DNA of 10,109 bases from SIG607 sp045648445 (GTDB lineage Bacteria > Bacillota > Clostridia > Oscillospirales > Acutalibacteraceae). This document shows positions 5,527-10,109 of this stretch, piece after piece. The translations under genes and the position numbers were made by a program. The DNA lies in assembly GCA_045648445.1 (NCBI GenBank), contig JAZRNY010000018.1, positions 1 through 10,109 of the forward strand. Reading direction: 5' to 3'. The notes below the pieces were generated by a model. That model made no database searches, was not told where the DNA came from, and saw nothing but the letters and a program-made list of their open reading frames with translations. How positions within the stretch are numbered: position 1 is the stretch's first letter; the number at the start of each line of letters is the position of its first letter.

Positions 5527-7449
5527 ATGGATAATAAAAACAGTTTTAAGCCCTATATCCCTGCAGAAAGAGTAACCCCCGAAATAACCGTTACCGCCGT
5601 TATTATGGGTATTCTTCTCTCGGTAATATTCGGCGCAGCCAATGCCTACTTAGGACTTAGAGTAGGTATGACCGTTTCGGCATCTATTCCCGCAGCGGTT
5701 ATTGCAATGGGCGTAATCAGAGTGATTATGCGCAAAAACTCAATTCTTGAAAGTAATATGGTTCAAACCATAGGTAGTGCCGGCGAATCTCTTGCCGCAG
5801 GCGCTATATTTACTATGCCCGCCCTTTATCTTTGGGCAAAAGAAGGCGTTATGGAAAAACCCAGTCTTGCTACCATTACGGTAATTGCTCTTATCGGCGG
5901 TCTTCTCGGCGTATTCTTTATGATACCCCTTAGAAATGCTCTTATAGTAAGAGAACACAACACATTGCCCTATCCCGAAGGACAGGCCTGTGCTGAAGTT
6001 ATGCTTGCAGGCGAAGAAGGCGGTTCAAATGCTTCTACAGTATTTGCCGGTATGGGATTTGCCGCGCTCTTTAAGTTCATCATTGACGGACTTAAAGTTA
6101 TCCCCGGTGAAATCACCCTTAACATTAAAAAACTTTATCCCTCTGCAATAGGCACACAAATTTATCCTGCCGTTATGAGCGTTGGTTATATTTGCGGACC
6201 CCGCATTTCCTCATTTATGTTTGCAGGCGGCGTATTAAGTTGGATGGTTCTTATTCCTATTATCGTTCTTTTCGGCGCTAATATCGTTATGTACCCCAGC
6301 GCCGACGCTACTATCGGTGAAATTTTTGCCGCTGACGGTGCAGCAGGTATCTGGTCTTCTTACATTCGTTATATAGGCGCAGGCGCACTTGCCGCAGGCG
6401 GTATCATCAGTCTTATTAAATCCTTACCTCTTATTGTGCGCACCTTCAGAGATGCTATAAAGGCTATGTCTATTAAAGGCGAAGCATCTACACTTCGTAC
6501 CGACAAAGACATTAACATGGCTTTTGTTATCGGCTTTATAGTACTTCTTACCCTTATAGTATGGCTTGTTCCCGCCGTTCCCGTATCACCCATCGGTGCA
6601 GTTATCGTAGTTGTATTCGGTTTCTTCTTTGCTACCGTTTCTTCACGTATGGTAGGTATTGTAGGAAGCAGTAACAACCCCGTTTCCGGTATGGCAATTG
6701 CCACACTTCTTATTTCTACACTTATTCTTAAGTTTACAGGTACTACCGGTGCTGACGGTATGAAAGCCGCAATTGCAATAGGTTCTATAATTTGTATCGT
6801 TGCCGCTATTGCAGGTGATACAAGCCAAGACCTTAAAACCGGTTATCTTTTAGGCGCTACTCCTTTCAAACAGCAAATCGGTGAAGTTATCGGCGTAGTT
6901 GCAGCAGCTTTTGCTATTGGCGCTACCCTTAATCTTCTTGATACTGCATGGGGCTTTGGCGGTGAAGAAATTGCTGCTCCTCAGGCAACCCTTATGAAGA
7001 TGGTTATTGAAGGAATTATGGGCGGTAAACTTCCTTGGGGACTTATCCTTATAGGTGTGTTTATTGCAATTATAGTTGAAATTCTTCGTTTACCCGTTCT
7101 TCCCGTTGCTATCGGTATTTACCTCCCCGTACAACTTAACGCTTGTATTATGGTAGGCGGTATTATTCGCTTCTTTATGGATAAGATTAAGAACGAAAAA
7201 CGCAGAGATACTGCCGTTAATAAAGGTATTCTCTTTAGTTCCGGTATGATTGCCGGCGAAGGTCTTGTAGGTATCATCCTTGCTATTCTTGCCGTTGTGG
7301 GTGTATCGGGTAAAATTGACCTTTCCGCTCTTGTAAGCAAACTTTCTCCTCTTGCTTCAGGACTTTCAGGCATTGCTTTCTTTGCCGTAATAATTGCCGT
7401 ATTCCTTATTTTCTGCTTTGCAGGCAAAAAGGCTGACAAAAAAGACTAA
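5527..7449 (+). CDS. OPT-family transporter (oligopeptide or metal-chelate uptake)
   Basis: Polytopic membrane carrier of the OPT superfamily, bacterial type, 640 residues with roughly 14-16 hydrophobic spans. Family members carry oligopeptides or metal-siderophore and metal-nicotianamine complexes, driven by ion gradients. Diagnostic stretches are the first span with NAYLGLRVGMTVSASIPAAV (about 39-58), NTLPYPEGQACAEVM (145-159), SSNNPVSGMAIA (381-392) and GDTSQDLKTGYLLGATPFKQQ (430-450). The protein ends in a lysine-rich tail (AGKKADKKD). The length is typical, and no frameshift or missing block is seen. The ATG has GGGAG six bases upstream. The stop overlaps the start of the PqqD-fold gene by one base (TAATG), a sign of translational coupling, so the small protein probably works with this transporter. 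The sequence does not tell the substrate; peptides are the default guess from the family and metal chelates the main alternative. Confidence 0.94.
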   Translation: MDNKNSFKPYIPAERVTPEITVTAVIMGILLSVIFGAANAYLGLRVGMTVSASIPAAVIAMGVIRVIMRKNSILESNMVQTIGSAGESLAAGAIFTMPALYLWAKEGVMEKPSLATITVIALIGGLLGVFFMIPLRNALIVREHNTLPYPEGQACAEVMLAGEEGGSNASTVFAGMGFAALFKFIIDGLKVIPGEITLNIKKLYPSAIGTQIYPAVMSVGYICGPRISSFMFAGGVLSWMVLIPIIVLFGANIVMYPSADATIGEIFAADGAAGIWSSYIRYIGAGALAAGGIISLIKSLPLIVRTFRDAIKAMSIKGEASTLRTDKDINMAFVIGFIVLLTLIVWLVPAVPVSPIGAVIVVVFGFFFATVSSRMVGIVGSSNNPVSGMAIATLLISTLILKFTGTTGADGMKAAIAIGSIICIVAAIAGDTSQDLKTGYLLGATPFKQQIGEVIGVVAAAFAIGATLNLLDTAWGFGGEEIAAPQATLMKMVIEGIMGGKLPWGLILIGVFIAIIVEILRLPVLPVAIGIYLPVQLNACIMVGGIIRFFMDKIKNEKRRDTAVNKGILFSSGMIAGEGLVGIILAILAVVGVSGKIDLSALVSKLSPLASGLSGIAFFAVIIAVFLIFCFAGKKADKKD

Positions 7450-7802
7450 TGGCAAAAAAGAAAAACGTAATAAGCAAAAACTATCTTGAAAAGGTGCCTA
7501 TCAGAAGTCATTTAATCGACTGGAAAGAAAAGGACGGCATAATCACTTTAGAGATAGAAAATAAAGGTTGGGCAAACCGCATTGCGCAAAAACTTTTTAA
7601 CAAACCAAAATCAAGTTTTGTGCATCTCGATGAAATGGGAAGTTTTTTATGGCCCCTTTTAAACGGAGAAAAAAATATAATCGACCTTGGCGTTCTCGTT
7701 AAAGAGCATTTCGGTGAAAAGGCTGAACCTCTTTACGAAAGACTTGCCCGCTACTTTCAGATTCTTGAAAGTTATCATTTTATAACCTTTATTGAAAAAT
7801 AA
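7449..7802 (+). CDS. Small PqqD-fold (RRE-like) protein coupled to the OPT transporter
   Basis: This 117-residue soluble protein resembles the PqqD family, whose winged-helix fold (the RiPP recognition element) binds leader peptides and presents them to modifying enzymes. Visible signs are a basic N-terminus (MAKKKN), a first strand pair (IITLEIENKGWANRIAQKLF), the segment VHLDEMGSFLWPLLNGEKNIIDL, which matches the PqqD pattern of a strand and a helix with a conserved Trp or Leu followed by a helix turn, and a C-terminal helix and strand (YERLARYFQILESYHFITFIE). There is no PQQ pathway, radical SAM enzyme or precursor peptide in the window. The gene starts inside the OPT stop codon (TAATG at 7447-7451) and has only a poor A-rich ribosome site upstream, so translation probably depends on coupling. 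Role unknown: it might bind the transported peptide or regulate the carrier. Fold call moderate to good; function not known. Confidence 0.8.
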   Translation: MAKKKNVISKNYLEKVPIRSHLIDWKEKDGIITLEIENKGWANRIAQKLFNKPKSSFVHLDEMGSFLWPLLNGEKNIIDLGVLVKEHFGEKAEPLYERLARYFQILESYHFITFIEK

Positions 7803-7805
7803 CCA

Positions 7806-7835
7806 AAAGCCCCGATTTAATTCGGGGCTTTAAAA
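7806..7835 (+). terminator. Hairpin terminator after the OPT/PqqD-fold operon
   Basis: The arms AAAGCCCCGA (7806-7815) and TCGGGGCTTT (7822-7831) are exact complements around the loop TTTAAT, beginning three bases after the stop codon. The T tail is only three bases before AAAA interrupts it, so termination may be partial, with some read-through into trkA. Confidence 0.78.
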
Positions 7836-7841
7836 TTTATA

Positions 7842-7870
7842 TGGAAATTTTTTGATAAATGTAGTATAAT
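7842..7870 (+). promoter_or_regulatory. Predicted promoter of trkA-trkH
   Basis: TGGAAA (7842-7847) is followed after 17 bases by a perfect TATAAT (7865-7870). The -35 matches consensus at four of six positions. The predicted start near 7877 gives a leader of about 26 bases with a strong GGAGGA (7891-7896) six bases before the ATG. This is too short for a c-di-AMP riboswitch. Confidence 0.68.
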
Positions 7871-7902
7871 AACCCTATATTATTCTTTTCGGAGGAATAA
7901 AT

Positions 7903-9261
7903 ATGAAAATTGTTATTGTAGGCTGTGGAAAAATCGGTACTAACGTAATTGCAGATTTAGTTAAAGAAAATCACGACGTTGTTGCCGTTGACAAAAACCC
8001 TGCCATTATTGAAGAAATAACCACCATTTACGACGTAATGGGGGTAGTGGGCAACGGCGCCGACTGCGAAACGTTGGAAGAAGCGGGCGTAGACGAAGCA
8101 GAACTTTTAATTTCGGTCACCGACAGCGACGAAATGAATATGCTTTCCTGTTTTCTTGCAGGGAAAATGGGTGCTTCCCATACCATAGCAAGAATAAGAA
8201 ATCCCGAATATAACGATAAGAGTCTGGGCTTTATGAAGGAACAACTCAGTCTTTCTATGGCAATAAATCCTGAACTTAATGCCGCTAAAGAACTATTTAG
8301 ACTTTTAAAACTTCCCTCTGCCGCAAAGATTGAAACCTTTTCGGGCAGAAACTTTGAAATGGTTGAAATAAAATTAAAGGCCGACTCGGTGCTTGACGGT
8401 CTTTCCCTTATAGAATTCCGTAAAAAATATCAGATTAATCTTCTTATCTGTGTTGTTAAGCGCGATGACGAAGTGTATATTCCTGACGGTAATTTCGTTC
8501 TTAAAAGCGGCGACAGAATTTGTGTAACGGCTCGTCCCGCCGAAATTATGAACTTCTTTAAAATTTTGGGCACTCCCCGTAAAAGAAGCAAGAACATTAT
8601 GATTCTCGGCGCAAGTAAAACAGCCTTTTATCTTGCAAAAATGCTTTTGGATGCAGGCAGTAACGTGAAAATAATTGACCTCGACAGTGAAAAATGCGCA
8701 CAGTTCAGCGAAGATCTACCGGGTGCCGTTATTATACACGGCGACGGCGCAAGACAGGAACTTTTACTTGAAGAAGGAATTCAAAACACCGATGCCTTTA
8801 TAAGCCTTACGGGAATGGACGAGGAGAATATACTTATTTCTTACTTCGCCGCAAGTCAAAACGTACCTCAGGTAATCACAAAGGCTAACCGTGAAGAATT
8901 TGTTGCAATGGCTCAGCGACTTGGTCTTGACACTATAGTCACTCCCAAAAAACTTATATCCGACGTAATGGTAAGTTATGCTCGAGGTCTTCAAAACTCC
9001 TTGGGTAGTAAAATTGAAACCCTTTATAAAATTATGGACGGAAACGCCGAACTTCTTGAATTTATAGCGCAAAGCGACTGTACCCTTAACGGTATTGCCT
9101 TTAAAAATCTTAAAATGAAAAATTCTACCCGTATAGCAGGTATTATTCGTGGAAGAAAAACCATTATCCCCAGTGGTGAAGATTGTATGCTCAGCGGTGA
9201 CAAGGTTATTGTTGTTACGGCTATAAAGGGTCTTGACGACCTTAACGAAATAGCAGAATAA
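7903..9261 (+). CDS. trkA: TrkA, regulatory subunit of the Trk potassium uptake system
   Basis: Cytoplasmic nucleotide-binding protein that gates the TrkH potassium channel. At 452 residues it has the duplicated layout of full-length TrkA: RCK_N domain 1 (about 1-120) with GCGKIG (7-12) and the acidic strand end Asp30 (VVAVDKN); RCK_C domain 1 (about 140-222); RCK_N domain 2 (about 230-350), where the glycine loop reads GASKTA (236-241) with Asp259 after it; and RCK_C domain 2 (about 368-450). The first site fits NAD(H) or ATP/ADP binding well. The second glycine loop is degenerate and may bind weakly. The ATG has a strong GGAGGA six bases upstream. trkH follows after a ten-base gap, so the pair forms an operon. 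The length is close to that of the enterobacterial protein, and no frameshift is seen. In Gram-positives, RCK_C domains are often targets of c-di-AMP; that is family knowledge, not visible here. Confidence 0.95.
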   Translation: MKIVIVGCGKIGTNVIADLVKENHDVVAVDKNPAIIEEITTIYDVMGVVGNGADCETLEEAGVDEAELLISVTDSDEMNMLSCFLAGKMGASHTIARIRNPEYNDKSLGFMKEQLSLSMAINPELNAAKELFRLLKLPSAAKIETFSGRNFEMVEIKLKADSVLDGLSLIEFRKKYQINLLICVVKRDDEVYIPDGNFVLKSGDRICVTARPAEIMNFFKILGTPRKRSKNIMILGASKTAFYLAKMLLDAGSNVKIIDLDSEKCAQFSEDLPGAVIIHGDGARQELLLEEGIQNTDAFISLTGMDEENILISYFAASQNVPQVITKANREEFVAMAQRLGLDTIVTPKKLISDVMVSYARGLQNSLGSKIETLYKIMDGNAELLEFIAQSDCTLNGIAFKNLKMKNSTRIAGIIRGRKTIIPSGEDCMLSGDKVIVVTAIKGLDDLNEIAE

Positions 9262-9271
9262 GAGGCGCACT

Positions 9272-10109
9272 ATGAATAAAGCGATGGTTTTTAAAATAAC
9301 CGGAATTATTTTGCAAATAGAAGCTCTTTTATTGCTTCTTCCGGCTGTTGTCTCTTTAATATACCGCGAATCTACCGTTTGGTCATATCTTATTACAGCA
9401 GGTGCTTCTGCCCTTTTCGGCACTCTGCTAAGATTTATAACAAAACCAAAAAACACTCTTATATATGCAAGAGAAGGTCTTGTTATAGTGGCTCTTTGTT
9501 GGGTATTTATGTCATTTTTCGGATGTCTGCCCTTTATTATAAGCCGCGATATTCCAAACTTTTTCAACGCTTTTTTTGAAACGGTCAGCGGTTTTACCAC
9601 CACGGGCGCTTCGGTTTTAACAGGCGCTCAGTTAGACGCCATGGCAAAAGGCAATCTTTTTTGGAGAAGTTTTACTCACTGGATTGGCGGTATGGGTGTA
9701 CTTGTTTTCGTAACGGCGGTTATTCCGAATATGTCCGACCGTTCAATTCACATTATAAAGGCTGAAATGCCCGGCCCTATCGTAGGTAAATTAGTACCAA
9801 AGGTAAAGGATACTTCACGCGTTCTTTATCTTATATACATTTTGTTAACCTTTGCCGAAATCGTATTTCTTCTTTGCGGCGGTATGCCCTTATTTGACAG
9901 TTGTCTTTATACATTTGGTACCGCAGGTACAGGTGGTTTTTCTATAGACAGCGCAGGTATCACCTCACCCTATGCACAGTGGGTAATCACTGTATTTATG
10001 CTGATTTTCGGCGTAAACTTTAATCTTTACTATCTTATTTTAATGAAACGCGCCCGTCAGGCTTTAAAGAGTGAGGAACTGTGGTTTTATATTTCTATGG
10101 TAGCGGTCT
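9272..10109 (+). CDS. trkH: TrkH, potassium channel subunit (partial, cut by window end)
   Basis: Membrane pore of the Trk system; 279 codons are present before the window ends, out of roughly 480 usual for the family. The ATG at 9272 has AGAGG (9261-9265) six bases upstream, overlapping the last base of the trkA stop codon. Two of the four K+ channel-like repeats are visible. The first has pore helix and filter in ETVSGFTTTGAS (filter around Thr109-Gly112), followed by HWIGGMGVLVF. The second has YTFGTAGTGGFS (filter around Thr217-Gly222). The basic segment after each inner helix fits the family topology. The remaining two repeats should lie beyond the window. No stop or frameshift occurs within the visible part. 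Co-transcribed with trkA, which fits joint assembly of pore and gating ring. The name ktrB is a possible alternative, but a double-RCK TrkA partner favours trkH. Confidence 0.94.
   Translation, partial: MNKAMVFKITGIILQIEALLLLLPAVVSLIYRESTVWSYLITAGASALFGTLLRFITKPKNTLIYAREGLVIVALCWVFMSFFGCLPFIISRDIPNFFNAFFETVSGFTTTGASVLTGAQLDAMAKGNLFWRSFTHWIGGMGVLVFVTAVIPNMSDRSIHIIKAEMPGPIVGKLVPKVKDTSRVLYLIYILLTFAEIVFLLCGGMPLFDSCLYTFGTAGTGGFSIDSAGITSPYAQWVITVFMLIFGVNFNLYYLILMKRARQALKSEELWFYISMVAV

Noticed and set aside
6369..6704. Minus-strand open frame inside the OPT gene
   Set aside because: Low-complexity threonine, alanine and isoleucine-rich translation, the mirror of transporter membrane spans; a shadow.
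7803..7902. Possible RiPP precursor peptide after the PqqD-fold gene
   Set aside because: The gap is filled by a hairpin, a promoter and a ribosome binding site. No start codon with a ribosome site opens a peptide frame there.
8764..9603. Long minus-strand open frame of 279 codons across trkA and trkH
   Set aside because: It is antisense to two clear genes, has no family-like motifs and comes from codon bias in the opposite strand.
1..10109. CRISPR array, tRNA or rRNA genes, insertion sequence or attachment site
   Set aside because: No regularly spaced repeats, no cloverleaf-like segments, no transposase or integrase coding, and no flanking direct repeats were seen by eye.

Overview
The window looks like ordinary chromosome from a low-GC Gram-positive bacterium (Bacillota, most likely class Clostridia, possibly an uncultured gut lineage). 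The reasons are AT-rich intergenic DNA with near-consensus sigma-A promoters, strong GGAGG-type ribosome binding sites, a membrane-anchored HtrA with a cytoplasmic N-terminus, and a Lit-type lipoprotein transacylase, a family known from low-GC Gram-positives. Nothing suggests a phage, plasmid, transposon, CRISPR array or defence island. No RNA gene was recognised.

Layout. Bases 1-34 may hold the last codons of an upstream plus-strand gene, followed by a strong hairpin (41-77) that probably ends transcription from both sides. A minus-strand HtrA serine protease (154-1476) is divergent from a plus-strand pair: a Lit-like lipoprotein transacylase (1640-2287) and an SGNH/GDSL hydrolase (2289-3065), one base apart. 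Both divergent promoters can be read in the 163-base gap. A perfect 13-bp hairpin (3081-3112) separates that pair from a convergent, membrane-anchored alpha/beta hydrolase (3114-4076, minus). From there everything is on the plus strand: a PlsC-like acyltransferase carrying a zinc ribbon (4197-5456); an OPT-family transporter (5527-7449) whose stop overlaps the start of a small PqqD-fold protein (7449-7802); a hairpin; then trkA (7903-9261) and trkH (9272 to the window edge), the two parts of a Trk/Ktr-type potassium uptake system.

How the genes work together. The left half is envelope-centred: protein quality control (HtrA), lipoprotein acyl remodelling (Lit), a candidate esterase, and lipid acyl transfer (PlsC-like). 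The right half is transport: a predicted peptide or metal-chelate transporter paired with a peptide-binding-fold protein, and potassium uptake. All are probably housekeeping or semi-conserved genes. No wholly new system is evident. The two arrangements most worth following are the OPT/PqqD-fold pair, which has no RiPP precursor or radical SAM gene nearby, and the Lit/SGNH operon. The zinc-ribbon acyltransferase with a large unassigned C-terminal region is third.
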